Shown: positions 19,348 through 28,452, counted from the first letter of the stretch. The stretch is 32,542 nucleotides of DNA from Promethearchaeati archaeon (GCA_026993975.1 JALWRR010000005.1:1-32542), one strand, 5' to 3'. A program made the numbers and translations. Notes: a model not told the origin generated them from the sequence alone.

Positions 19348-19584
19348 AAGGGTCTACCTATTATTTTTGTTTAAAAATAATGCTTATCCTATCTGACTAA
19401 ATTGAGGCTTTAAATTATTAGCATTGTATTTGTATATATGATATATATGTAGAAATATATTAAAGAAGTGAAGTTTGATAAGAATCATCTTTAAGTTTTC
19501 TGGTGTATAGATAATTATTATCATCATTATTATATATGTTAAAATAATTATTTTTCCTATTGATTAGAGATAGTAAAGGAAGAA

Positions 19585-20472
19585 GTGAGAGTGCTCTTAA
19601 TGAGAGAGAGGTTAGACTATTTGCTGGAGAGAGTGGATTTCTTTAAGACAAAGCATGGACCACCTAGGATTCTTAAGATTTGGAAGAAAACTAACTTAGT
19701 AATACTAGTTGAGTTTAATGGGGAGAAGTATATTCTGAAGGATTCGCTGAGGGGATACGGGTTATACGAGTTAATGTACATGAAGCTTTTGAGAATGGAG
19801 GGCTATCCAGTTCCTGAACCAGTTGATTTCTATCCAATTGAGTTAGTTACCGATGAAGACTGGGCATATGGGAATATAAGTAGGTATCGAGGTATCCTGG
19901 TTTATCGGTACGTGGAGGGAGAGTGTCTCTGTAATAATATGACTGATAGGAATGTTAGCAAGGCGCTAGATTTAATGAAAAGGATTCATTTGGATCCTAG
20001 GCACAAGCGATCAAGACCATTCATCCCGAATTACAAGAACGCGGAGGTAGGGAGATTAATGTACTATATTAAGAGATTGGGCATAGAGGGTGAGACCGCA
20101 TCATTATTAAAATCTCTAGCTGAGTTATACTTAGATGAGAAAATAGATTACATACTTATTCATGGCGATTATAGACCACAAAACCTTCTTTTAACAGATT
20201 CTAAAATCTGCATGATAGATCTGGAAGGAATCTCTGATGGAGCTGATAAATATAAGGACGCTGGAACATTCGCAGCTGAATCATTTAGAATAGGCTACAA
20301 TAAGATAGAGGAGTTGTTAACTAGTTATGGTTATAATGTTGATTCCATACGATACATCTTTTACTTAATGAGGAGATTTTTAGTTATTCTCCGGTACGAT
20401 AATAGAGAGTCAATAAAGAGGAGAATAACAAATCTGATTCTAACAATATTGAGAAGTAGGATCAAGAGATAA
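19585..20472 (+). CDS. APH/choline-kinase-type phosphotransferase family protein
   Basis: ILIHGDYRPQNLLLTDSKICMIDLEGISDGADKYKDAGTFAAES contains the HGDxxxxN and D catalytic motifs. Confidence 0.8.
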   Translation: MRVLLMRERLDYLLERVDFFKTKHGPPRILKIWKKTNLVILVEFNGEKYILKDSLRGYGLYELMYMKLLRMEGYPVPEPVDFYPIELVTDEDWAYGNISRYRGILVYRYVEGECLCNNMTDRNVSKALDLMKRIHLDPRHKRSRPFIPNYKNAEVGRLMYYIKRLGIEGETASLLKSLAELYLDEKIDYILIHGDYRPQNLLLTDSKICMIDLEGISDGADKYKDAGTFAAESFRIGYNKIEELLTSYGYNVDSIRYIFYLMRRFLVILRYDNRESIKRRITNLILTILRSRIKR

Positions 20473-20473
20473 T

Positions 20474-20998
20474 TCACTTAGAAGCCAATTTCATCGCTTT
20501 AAACAATGCTTTCCTAAATACTTCTGGTTCAGGATAAGGTTGTTCCTTATAAATGTCGAAAATCACAACTTTCTTTACATCAACTACTTTATCGATCTTG
20601 TTTATCTTATCTATCAAATCAGTTAAAGTATCTAGATCAACGCAGGAACCACATACTAATAAGTCATAGTCTCCACTAATCCTGTAAATACCTCTTATCT
20701 CTGGATAAGTAATTAGCTTCTTAACCACTTCATCAACATCCCCCCTAATCTTAAGGAAGAGAAAAGAACCGCCCTCGAAACCTATTTTCTTACAATTAAT
20801 CTTGATCGTGTACTTCTCTATTATCCCTAGATTCTCAAGCTTTCTTACTCTTGCAGCGGCTGTAGCAACACTAATATTTAATCTCTCAGCGAGCTTATTG
20901 AATGAGATTCTAGCATTCTCAGTAAGTATAGTTAGTATCTTTATGTCCAATTCATCTAGGTTCTTTATCTTCTCTAGAGCTTTGCTCATAAAAACCAC
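20474..20998 (-). CDS. Lrp/AsnC family transcriptional regulator
   Basis: LDELDIKILTILTENARISFNKLAERLNISVATAAARVRKLENLGIIEKYTIKIN (HTH) followed by a RAM-like alpha/beta domain (GIYRISGDYDLLVCGSCVDLDTLTDLI). Confidence 0.92.
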   Translation of the reverse strand: MVFMSKALEKIKNLDELDIKILTILTENARISFNKLAERLNISVATAAARVRKLENLGIIEKYTIKINCKKIGFEGGSFLFLKIRGDVDEVVKKLITYPEIRGIYRISGDYDLLVCGSCVDLDTLTDLIDKINKIDKVVDVKKVVIFDIYKEQPYPEPEVFRKALFKAMKLASK

Positions 20999-21095
20999 AT
21001 TTAACCACCCTTCAAGAACTATAAGTATTATAATCTGAATTTAAATATTTGTAAAATAAAACAATGTAATAAATATATAATTATTTAGTTTGTAT

Positions 21096-21578
21096 TTACT
21101 TGTGATTGTAGTTTCTCCCTATAGCTTTAAGAATCTCTATAAGCAAACCAAGACCCTTCTTAGCATCCTTATCTCTTAGAGCTCTCATAGCGCCAAATAA
21201 TCCTACTGGCTTAACAGAATCCTTTGACAAGGCCTCTAAAGTACTATTGATTAATTTCGCTGTTCCATCAAGCTTATCATAATCAATTTCGCTCAAGATA
21301 TTAGTTAACTTATCGAAATTATCTAGGGCTTTTAGTAATCCAGTTGTAACGAATACTTCGGATGCTCTTCCGATAACTTCCTCGTCGATAAGTCCCTCTA
21401 TTAGATCCAGGAGACCCATTTTACTCATTTTAACTATTATATTCGTGAATTTTTGTAATGCTTCTAATGTTTCTTTATCAGCTGAGGGAGCGATCTTCTC
21501 AGCTATAGTTGATGCACTACTTTTTTCGCATTCCTCAACAGACACTAACTCTTCTTTCTTTTCAGACATATCTACCAC
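21096..21578 (-). CDS. DUF1641-like protein
   Basis: Helical 160 aa with KFTNIIVKMSKMGLLDLIEGLIDEEVIGRASE... and GLFGAMRALRDKDAKKGLGLLIEILKAIG. Start overlaps the end of the SQR-like gene, a common pairing. Confidence 0.75.
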   Translation of the reverse strand: MVDMSEKKEELVSVEECEKSSASTIAEKIAPSADKETLEALQKFTNIIVKMSKMGLLDLIEGLIDEEVIGRASEVFVTTGLLKALDNFDKLTNILSEIDYDKLDGTAKLINSTLEALSKDSVKPVGLFGAMRALRDKDAKKGLGLLIEILKAIGRNYNHK

Positions 21579-22765
21579 CCCACTTTAGATAATATACCTG
21601 GTCGAGTAGCTTCAAAATAAGACCTAAATATCGGCTGCATTAACTTAGGATACTTGACTGCAACCCAATAAGTAGCTATGAATATATCCTCCTGGAGCCT
21701 CTTGAACTTTGACATGCGGATAGGTAGCGGTGGATGATTATAATCACTAATAACGAATGTTCCTTCACCATTCGATACGATCGGGCAATGTGTTCTACCA
21801 TCAGCAACCGAATCTAAACCATGTAATCTATCAGCAACAACCTCGGCATGCAAGTGAGCTGTGACACCACTCTTAGAAGTGGGTACATTAGAACAGTCTC
21901 CTATTGCAAAGGCATCATCGTAACCCTCTATATTCAACTTAAACTTATCAACTTTGAAGAACCCTGTATCATCAAGTACCTTCTCTGGAGTTACCTTTAT
22001 TTTAGGACCAGTATTAACAGGAACGACGGTTGCCACATCGTATTTTACTTCATCACCCTCTAGGCTATAGATCTTCTTTTCCTTTGTATCAATGCTATCA
22101 ACTGTGAAATATGTTTTCACTTCAATACCTCTCTCCTCTAATTTAGGTTCAATAATATCGCTAACAGTTTTCGATGGATACGCGTGAGGGAATGGCATAC
22201 CTAAGATTACCTTAACTTTATCGTGAACTCCCATGCGTCTAAATAGGTTAGTGGATAAGAAAGCTGCTTTATGAGGTGCTGGTGGACACTTATATAATGG
22301 GTCAGCTACTCCAATAAAGAATGTGCCTTTCCTAAGCTTTCTTAACGTATTCCATAGTTTCTTTGCATCAGCGATGCTAGAGAAGTAATCTCCATACTCA
22401 TTTAGTATCTCTCTGTTCCCCTTGATAGCGTCGTAATCTAAGTGTACTCCAGTAGCAATTATTACGTAATCATATTCGATTCTGGCTCCATCGCTAGTCA
22501 CGACATATCTATCATCTAAGTTAACTTCTGATACAGCCTTATTCACGAACTTAACTTCATCTCTCAACAAGCATCTTATTGGTTTCTGGAACTCTTTTCT
22601 AGATCCCTGAAAAGCAACAAATAGTTGACCTGGCTGAAACGTATGGTAACGACTCTTATCGATCACAGTTACGTCATACTCATCGGGATTTAATAAATTA
22701 GCTAGAATGGCTCCTCCAGAGCCCCCACCAATAATGAGAACACGTTTCTTAGACATATTTATCAT
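21572..22765 (-). CDS. Sulfide:quinone oxidoreductase-like FAD-dependent oxidoreductase
   Basis: RVLIIGGGSGGAILANLL, YDYVIIATGVHLDYD, YKCPPAPHKAAFLSTN, FAIGDCSNVPTSKSGVTAHLHAEVVA, with cysteines in YKCPPAP and RTHCPI. Confidence 0.85.
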   Translation of the reverse strand: MINMSKKRVLIIGGGSGGAILANLLNPDEYDVTVIDKSRYHTFQPGQLFVAFQGSRKEFQKPIRCLLRDEVKFVNKAVSEVNLDDRYVVTSDGARIEYDYVIIATGVHLDYDAIKGNREILNEYGDYFSSIADAKKLWNTLRKLRKGTFFIGVADPLYKCPPAPHKAAFLSTNLFRRMGVHDKVKVILGMPFPHAYPSKTVSDIIEPKLEERGIEVKTYFTVDSIDTKEKKIYSLEGDEVKYDVATVVPVNTGPKIKVTPEKVLDDTGFFKVDKFKLNIEGYDDAFAIGDCSNVPTSKSGVTAHLHAEVVADRLHGLDSVADGRTHCPIVSNGEGTFVISDYNHPPLPIRMSKFKRLQEDIFIATYWVAVKYPKLMQPIFRSYFEATRPGILSKVGW

Positions 22766-22799
22766 CTCGAATAATTCTTAAAAAAAATTTAATAAGGAT

Positions 22800-23033
22800 T
22801 TATTTCACAACCTTAATAACAGCTTTAATAACTCCGCCTTCCTCACTTAACTCTACTAATTCACAACCAGTTCTCTTGACCCAAGCTTCAATATCGGGTT
22901 TAAACCCTGGATCCGTCGCTAGTACCTCTATTATATCACCATTATTCGCTTTCCTATATGCTCTAACAACTTTAGTTATTGGACCAGGACAAGCCATATT
23001 CCTAGCATCAACCTTAATAACATTTCCAGACAT
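22800..23033 (-). CDS. tusA: TusA/SirA-family sulfur carrier protein
   Basis: VDARNMACPGPITKVVRAYRKANNGDIIEVLATDPGFKPDIEAWVKRTGCELV. CPxP cysteine motif. Confidence 0.92.
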   Translation of the reverse strand: MSGNVIKVDARNMACPGPITKVVRAYRKANNGDIIEVLATDPGFKPDIEAWVKRTGCELVELSEEGGVIKAVIKVVK

Positions 23034-23057
23034 TGTTGGTTCCTCTTTTTCACGTTT

Positions 23058-23474
23058 TTAAATAAAGATTATCTCCGCGTCTCCACTCTCCTGCATAAAG
23101 TATGTTGCTCCAACCACATCATCAACTATTGGATCCATATCCTCCTTCTTTATACCCATGATCTCAGCCATTAGTGAACAGACATAGATTTTTACGTCGC
23201 CTGCTTCTTTTGCATCCTTAAGCATGTCATACCAAGAGGGAGCCTTTATTCTCTCCATACCTTCATGTATCTTTGGAACGAAGTCCTCGAATTCTTTGGG
23301 GAATCTTGGTTCAGGTTTATTCTTGGTGAAGTACGGTGTTGCAAAGCCGGTGACGAAGATCCTGACAGAGAGGCCTAGATTAGCTGCTGTTTGTGTAAGA
23401 ACGCCGAGAGGTATGAATTTATCTGCGGTGCCTGAAAACATTACTATAGCAAGAGTCTTAGCCATATAAAACAC
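23058..23474 (-). CDS. DsrE/DsrF-like family protein
   Basis: KTLAIVMFSGTADKFIPLGVLTQTAANLGLSVRIFVTGFA... and VKIYVCSLMAEIMGIKKEDMDPIVDDVVGATYFMQES. Confidence 0.87.
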   Translation of the reverse strand: MFYMAKTLAIVMFSGTADKFIPLGVLTQTAANLGLSVRIFVTGFATPYFTKNKPEPRFPKEFEDFVPKIHEGMERIKAPSWYDMLKDAKEAGDVKIYVCSLMAEIMGIKKEDMDPIVDDVVGATYFMQESGDAEIIFI

Positions 23475-23755
23475 CTAAATATTTGTTTAAATATTCTTTG
23501 TTTTACTTAATTTTTGTTCAATAGAAATAGGTTAATATCATATAAAAATCTTTATTATTTACAATGGATATTACTATAGATTCCCCACCTATACGTGCTT
23601 TCAATATTCTTTTCTTTTTGTATAATTGATTTGCTCAAATAAACATATCGATATATAGTAAAATTCTTAATTTTTATTTCTTTTTTCAATGAATGAGTAA
23701 ATATTTGTTCAATATAACATGTAATATTAAATATTTTCTCGAATAGGTGTGTTTA

Positions 23756-24151
23756 ATGGAGTCTTGGAAGCCAGATAAGTACGTGTTCTGGTGGGCCTCT
23801 CTCGTTTTATTGGTAGGCACTTTCATGGGTCTATATATTATATTTGGTTTAGTTGCTCCTAAACTTTTATTAAGTAAGTTGGGTTTAACAGATGTGCTTA
23901 GTAATTTTCTTTCTAAAAATATGCCGTTCTTTGGACCTTTCATAGGGATTCATGGCCACATAAATCACTTCACAACAATGCTTTTTATTATTGCATTATC
24001 AATAGGATTGGTAAAGTTCAATGCGTTATCAAGGAAGATAATTATCGCGTTATTAGTACTTGGTATTATTGTCTGGCCAATGGCGATGTATAGTTTCGCT
24101 ATTGGAGGTCTAGAAGCTGTATTACCCATAATGGCGCTCAGGATACTCTAG
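23756..24151 (+). CDS. N-terminal fragment (about 3 TM) of a polytopic His-motif membrane protein; likely one gene with the next ORF
   Basis: ATG at 23756 (ORF opens at GTG 23747). WWASLVLLVGTFMGLYIIFGLV and GIHGHINHFTTMLFIIALSIGLVKF. Premature TAG at 24149-24151. Confidence 0.65.
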   Translation: MESWKPDKYVFWWASLVLLVGTFMGLYIIFGLVAPKLLLSKLGLTDVLSNFLSKNMPFFGPFIGIHGHINHFTTMLFIIALSIGLVKFNALSRKIIIALLVLGIIVWPMAMYSFAIGGLEAVLPIMALRIL

Positions 24152-25068
24152 CGTTTATATTAATGTTCTGGATAGGTCTAGCTTCTATAGGTTTATTCAG
24201 GGAGTTCGGTAAATTCGAGATAAAAGTATCAGATCTATCGAACATATATAACTACTTAGTGTTCGTGACATTTATACTGACTGGTGCACTCATGGCTTTC
24301 GGAGGATGGCTTGCTATTGGATATGAACTAGCTGGAGCGGCGATACCTAAGGTTTTTGCATCGCTGCATCAGCATGGGATCTTGCTTGTATGGGTAGGTT
24401 TTATTGGCACTCTTTTAAGTTTGGATTCTGGTGTCGGTGAGAAGTTCGGGAGGCTTGTATCCTATATCTACTTTGGTGGTGCATTGCTATACATAATTGG
24501 TATGCTTATGTTTAGTTTTTTCGTGAGCTTATGGATCATCCCAGTTTTAGGAGGGTTCATTAGTGGAGTTGGAGCTTTGATCACGTTATTAAATATACTT
24601 GGATTTAAGAGGGAGAGAGAATCAGGTTTCGTTGGATTCATTAGAATAGTGTTCGTTTTAATTTTCCTATGGTTAACCATCTATATCATGTACGGTTCCT
24701 GGTACTTTGGTTACCTCGTGACATTTGGAGGAGATAATGCCTCAGCAATATTAAGTAACTATAGCGCTAGCCCACATCTAAGTGTCCTTAAGACACTTCA
24801 CCAGAGAAATGCTGAGTGGAGTTTACTTGGAGCCATTATTCTTTACGCAGCATACAAATTTGGGTTCGAGGGAGAGAAAATAAATATTGTAGCTGGATTT
24901 ATAGTTCTAGCGCTTTTATCAGCTACGATTGGAGTTGGCCTATTTTATGGTGCACTAGTTCTGAAAACTGTGGGATTACCTATAGCGGCCATAGTGCTGA
25001 GACTTGGAGAATACGCCTTGGTAATATTAAGTATCTACTTGATATTTACAATCCCTAGAGTAAAATAA
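24094..25068 (+). CDS. C-terminal fragment (about 9 TM) of the same polytopic His-motif membrane protein; first internal ATG at 24163
   Basis: Reading frame opens after TAG at 24091. It encodes HNGAQDTLAFILMFWIGLASIGLFREFG... upstream of the annotated ATG 24163, then LHQHGILLVWVGFIGTLLSL and LHQRNAEWSLLGAIILYAAYKFG. Confidence 0.65.
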   Translation, partial: FRYWRSRSCITHNGAQDTLAFILMFWIGLASIGLFREFGKFEIKVSDLSNIYNYLVFVTFILTGALMAFGGWLAIGYELAGAAIPKVFASLHQHGILLVWVGFIGTLLSLDSGVGEKFGRLVSYIYFGGALLYIIGMLMFSFFVSLWIIPVLGGFISGVGALITLLNILGFKRERESGFVGFIRIVFVLIFLWLTIYIMYGSWYFGYLVTFGGDNASAILSNYSASPHLSVLKTLHQRNAEWSLLGAIILYAAYKFGFEGEKINIVAGFIVLALLSATIGVGLFYGALVLKTVGLPIAAIVLRLGEYALVILSIYLIFTIPRVK

Positions 25069-25152
25069 ATTTTCTTTTTTCTTTCAAATAAGTTAAATAG
25101 AGATATATGCCTTCTAACTTTCTATTTGATTCCTCATTTTTTCGTGGTCATT

Positions 25153-26127
25153 ATGAGGAGGAGTGTGATTGTTTTAGCTGGTGGTAAAGGATCTAGGTTC
25201 AATAGTTCTAGTAAGAATCCCGTAGATAAATTAATGGTAAGAATCAATAATAAGCCGATGATTTTCTGGGTTCTAGAAAAGGTTTCAGGTTTATTTGAAG
25301 AGGTGATTCTATCTACTAGTAGTGCTAGAGCTAAAGCTTATAGAGAGTTAATTGGTTCTAGAGATATTAAGATAGTTATAGATAAGCCTATTGGTTGTGA
25401 TGGCCCCCTACTTGGAATAGCTTCTAGTTCTCGATATTTGGAGGGTGAGGTCACACTGATTATTCCAGGTGACATGCCTTTCATTAATCCAGAATCATTG
25501 GTTAGAATGGTGTTTCTGCTGGGTGAACACGATGTTCTCGTTCCTTTATGGAGAAATGGTCTAACTGAGAACTTATTATTTAGTGCTAAATCAAGCTATC
25601 TAAGAGAGATTAGTTATTACCTTTGCTCTAAGGGTTACTGGGGTCCAAGCGGTATTATTAGGGCTTCATCAGATTCTTATTTAGTTAGTTTAGAGAAGAT
25701 TTTTCAGGATCCAATTGAACTAGTTAACATTAATACTTACGAAGATCTAGCTAATCCTAGATTAAGAGAAATTCAAGGGGAAGGGGATATAGTGCTTAAA
25801 AGGTATCTTCCAGCTATAAGTGATAGTGGCGATGTAAGGGATTTAACCAGAGAGTTAGAAAATAGAGATAATCTTTTTCTTCTAGCACTGGCATATTACT
25901 CGCTAGGAGTACGCGGTAACGATGATGCATTGCTGAGAAGTGCAGAGATTTTCGGGATTGAGGGTGAATTCTACTTGGAGAGGGGGATTCATGGCTTAGC
26001 TTCACTCGCATATAAAGATGCTGGAATAGTACTAGAGAATTCTAAGTATGCTTCTATTTCGGAAAAATATTATGAGAAATCTAGGTCAATTTTAAGGGTT
26101 CTTAATCTTACTCCTGGTAAACATTAA
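25153..26127 (+). CDS. MobA/CobY-like nucleotidyltransferase with C-terminal helical extension
   Basis: Likely start is the internal ATG 25153 (ORF opens at 25126). RRSVIVLAGGKGSRFNSSSKNPVDKLMVRINNKPMIFWVLEKV and TLIIPGDMPFINPESL. Confidence 0.78.
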   Translation: MRRSVIVLAGGKGSRFNSSSKNPVDKLMVRINNKPMIFWVLEKVSGLFEEVILSTSSARAKAYRELIGSRDIKIVIDKPIGCDGPLLGIASSSRYLEGEVTLIIPGDMPFINPESLVRMVFLLGEHDVLVPLWRNGLTENLLFSAKSSYLREISYYLCSKGYWGPSGIIRASSDSYLVSLEKIFQDPIELVNINTYEDLANPRLREIQGEGDIVLKRYLPAISDSGDVRDLTRELENRDNLFLLALAYYSLGVRGNDDALLRSAEIFGIEGEFYLERGIHGLASLAYKDAGIVLENSKYASISEKYYEKSRSILRVLNLTPGKH

Positions 26128-26163
26128 GCTAATTATACATCATTTCACTACGTGGTAAGATTA

Positions 26164-26745
26164 TTACCTAGTGTAATTCGGGTTATCAATTATTTTTACT
26201 TCACCATTTTCCTGAACCACGATCTTGCTGAAGCCCTTCAGTTTTATGTCTCCATAATTATGCCCAGCATCTGATGGATAAATGGCTAGGAAGATTAATG
26301 GTTTATCACCAATATTCACAGCTCTGTGCGCGTGGTATGGAGGTACGTATATAACTGAGTTAGGCTCTATTTTAACTATTTTTGTTTCCCCATTTTTATC
26401 CATTATTAACATTAATCCCGTGCCCGACAACCCAACGTAAACCTCCGCTCTATCCTCCTTCTCATGGAAATGACCCTTAGTCATGTAGAACTCTCTCCCA
26501 ATTTTCCCTGGGTATAATATGGTCGTGGCGAATGATAAGTTACCGTCCTGCCTCTCTGTTTCGTAAGCATAGACCTCGTATATAATAGGGTCACTTCTTA
26601 TTAATATTTCTTTGACAGCTGATTTATCGTAGTAGAAGTCCTTCATGTCACTTAGCTTTCTAACGATTTTCTTAGTGAATCTGCTTAGTTCCCCTGATCC
26701 AAGATTGATTCTTATTCCATCCATAATTCTCATTTGTGTTAGCAC
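26164..26745 (-). CDS. pgiA: Archaeal cupin-type glucose-6-phosphate isomerase
   Basis: YPGKIGREFYMTKGHFHEKEDRAEVYVGLSGTGLMLIM...IYVPPYHAHRAVNIGDKPLIFLAIYPSDAGHNY is the cupin PGI signature. Confidence 0.9.
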   Translation of the reverse strand: MLTQMRIMDGIRINLGSGELSRFTKKIVRKLSDMKDFYYDKSAVKEILIRSDPIIYEVYAYETERQDGNLSFATTILYPGKIGREFYMTKGHFHEKEDRAEVYVGLSGTGLMLIMDKNGETKIVKIEPNSVIYVPPYHAHRAVNIGDKPLIFLAIYPSDAGHNYGDIKLKGFSKIVVQENGEVKIIDNPNYTR

Positions 26746-26858
26746 CTCTAGGAATCATGGAGATTAATTATAGATTGTTTAGACGCAATAAAAATATTTT
26801 TAGTTATGAAGGAATTATTAAGCAAAAGGAAATCAGCATCATTATAGATGTGATTTAT

Positions 26859-27560
26859 ATGCCTAAGGTATCCTTGGTAAGTAAAGAGGAGTTATCTCGG
26901 TTGAAGAATGAGAGATTAGTGGTTCGAGATATCAGTAAGCGTTTTGATAACAAGGTTATTCTACGTAAGATAACGTTTTCTATTAATCCAGGGGAAATAC
27001 TCATTATTGTGGGTCCATCAGGAAGCGGTAAATCAACCCTACTTAAGATACTATGTAGGTTAATTGAACCTGATTCGGGTCAAATCAAGTTGGGTAGCAT
27101 CAATATCTTGGAGCAAGATGTCTTATTTGTGAGAAGGATCTTGACATATGTTGCTCAGATACCAGTTATGTTTGAGGGTACGGTGCGAGATAACTTGCTT
27201 TTAGCACCTAGATATCTCGGATTGCACGTTAGTGAAGATGAATTAGTTAAGATTATTGAGGAGGTTGGTTTGAATAAATCCTTCCTTGATATGATTGCTG
27301 ATAATTTATCTGTGGGAGAGAAACAGAGGGTTGCTTTAGCTAGAGCACTATTGCTAGATCCATTAATCCTCCTATTAGATGAACCGACATCCCATCTAGA
27401 TCCAGAGAACACAAGGATTCTGGAGGACTTAATAATAAGTCTCAACAAGAGGAGGGAGAAAACTTTCCTCATTGTTACCCATGATTATAATCAAGCTAAG
27501 AGATTGGGAGATAGAGTGTTAAGACTTGATAACGGTGAGTTAAAGGAGTTTAAGGTGTGA
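26859..27560 (+). CDS. ABC transporter ATP-binding protein (FetA-like)
   Basis: Walker A GPSGSGKST, signature LSVGEKQRVALARALLLDP, Walker B LILLLDEPTSHLD. The longer ORF start (26736) overlaps pgiA; MPKVSLVSKEEL at 26859 is the better start. Confidence 0.88.
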   Translation: MPKVSLVSKEELSRLKNERLVVRDISKRFDNKVILRKITFSINPGEILIIVGPSGSGKSTLLKILCRLIEPDSGQIKLGSINILEQDVLFVRRILTYVAQIPVMFEGTVRDNLLLAPRYLGLHVSEDELVKIIEEVGLNKSFLDMIADNLSVGEKQRVALARALLLDPLILLLDEPTSHLDPENTRILEDLIISLNKRREKTFLIVTHDYNQAKRLGDRVLRLDNGELKEFKV

Positions 27561-27566
27561 TCTTAA

Positions 27567-28352
27567 ATGTATCAATTAATGATCGATAAGCTAATAGGTA
27601 TAATCGCACTAGTTTTCGCTCTTTTGACGTATCTAAAATTAAGAGCTTTTAAGGTTGAGAAAGAGCTTGCATTAGCTGTTGTTAGAGCAATAATACAGTT
27701 AATGACAATAGCATTCTTTCTCGGAATCATAATCAGTATCGATAATCCAATTTACACAATATCTGTTTTAGCATTCATGATAATGTTTGCCGCTTATATC
27801 GCTAAAAGCAAGGTAATTAAGGTTCCAGGGCTATATGAACCAGCAGTAATCGGGATTCTTGTGGGATCTACATTAACAATAATTTACACGGTTTTCGCTA
27901 ATATATTCCCATTACAAGCAAGGTTCATAATCCCATTTGGAAGCATGGTCATAGCTAACGCGATGAACTCTACGGCTCTAGCTCTAAACAGATATATTAG
28001 TGAGATAAAATCACACATGGATTTAATTGAATCAAAATTAGCTCTAGCTCTACCAGTGGATATAGCTAGTAAGCCTCATATTAGGGAGAGTGTGAGAGCA
28101 AGCTTAATACCCGCTATCAGTACGTTGGAGTCTCTAGGATTAGTATGGATTCCTGGAACTATGAGCGGTATGATTCTAGGTGGGGCTGATCCAATTTGGG
28201 CTGCGCAATACCAATTATTCGTATCCTTCTCCATACTGTTTGGGGATGCTATAGCTAGTGTTATAGCTATATACATGGCTACGAGAGTCATTTTCACAAA
28301 GACTCACACGTTTAGTGAAAGATTTATCCTAAGTGTAAGAAATATTCGATGA
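27567..28352 (+). CDS. FetB/UPF0014-like ABC transporter permease
   Basis: AVVRAIIQLMTIAFFLGIII, SLIPAISTLESLGLVWIPGTMSGMILGGADPIWAAQYQLFVSFSILFGDAIASVIAIYM. Directly follows the ATPase. Confidence 0.85.
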   Translation: MYQLMIDKLIGIIALVFALLTYLKLRAFKVEKELALAVVRAIIQLMTIAFFLGIIISIDNPIYTISVLAFMIMFAAYIAKSKVIKVPGLYEPAVIGILVGSTLTIIYTVFANIFPLQARFIIPFGSMVIANAMNSTALALNRYISEIKSHMDLIESKLALALPVDIASKPHIRESVRASLIPAISTLESLGLVWIPGTMSGMILGGADPIWAAQYQLFVSFSILFGDAIASVIAIYMATRVIFTKTHTFSERFILSVRNIR

Positions 28353-28443
28353 TTACTATTGCTCTTTTAGCGTGTTAAAAGAATTCTTTCTTTTTCTCTT
28401 TTTATGCATAGGGATAGATTTGGTCAGGAATTAAAAGCGAAAA

Positions 28444-28452
28444 ATTTTTAAA
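28444..28452 (+). promoter_or_regulatory. Candidate archaeal BRE/TATA box upstream of the 111-aa ORF
   Basis: AAAAATTTTTAAAGG context in the intergenic region about 70 nt upstream of the ATG at 28522. Confidence 0.4.

Noticed and set aside
19430-19560. AT-rich TATATATG/ATTATTATCATCATT tracts as a possible repeat or replication origin
   Set aside because: Simple AT-rich promoter-like intergenic sequence; no ORB/mini-ORB element or Cdc6 gene seen.
23686-23943. 85-aa minus-strand ORF
   Set aside because: Antisense to the N-terminal membrane-protein fragment and the intergenic region; no start context or motif.
24816-25058. 80-aa plus-strand ORF in another frame of the membrane protein
   Set aside because: Overlaps the supported frame; composition (many S, W, R) is typical of an off-frame translation.
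27155-27472. 105-aa minus-strand ORF
   Set aside because: Antisense to the ABC ATPase Walker/signature region.
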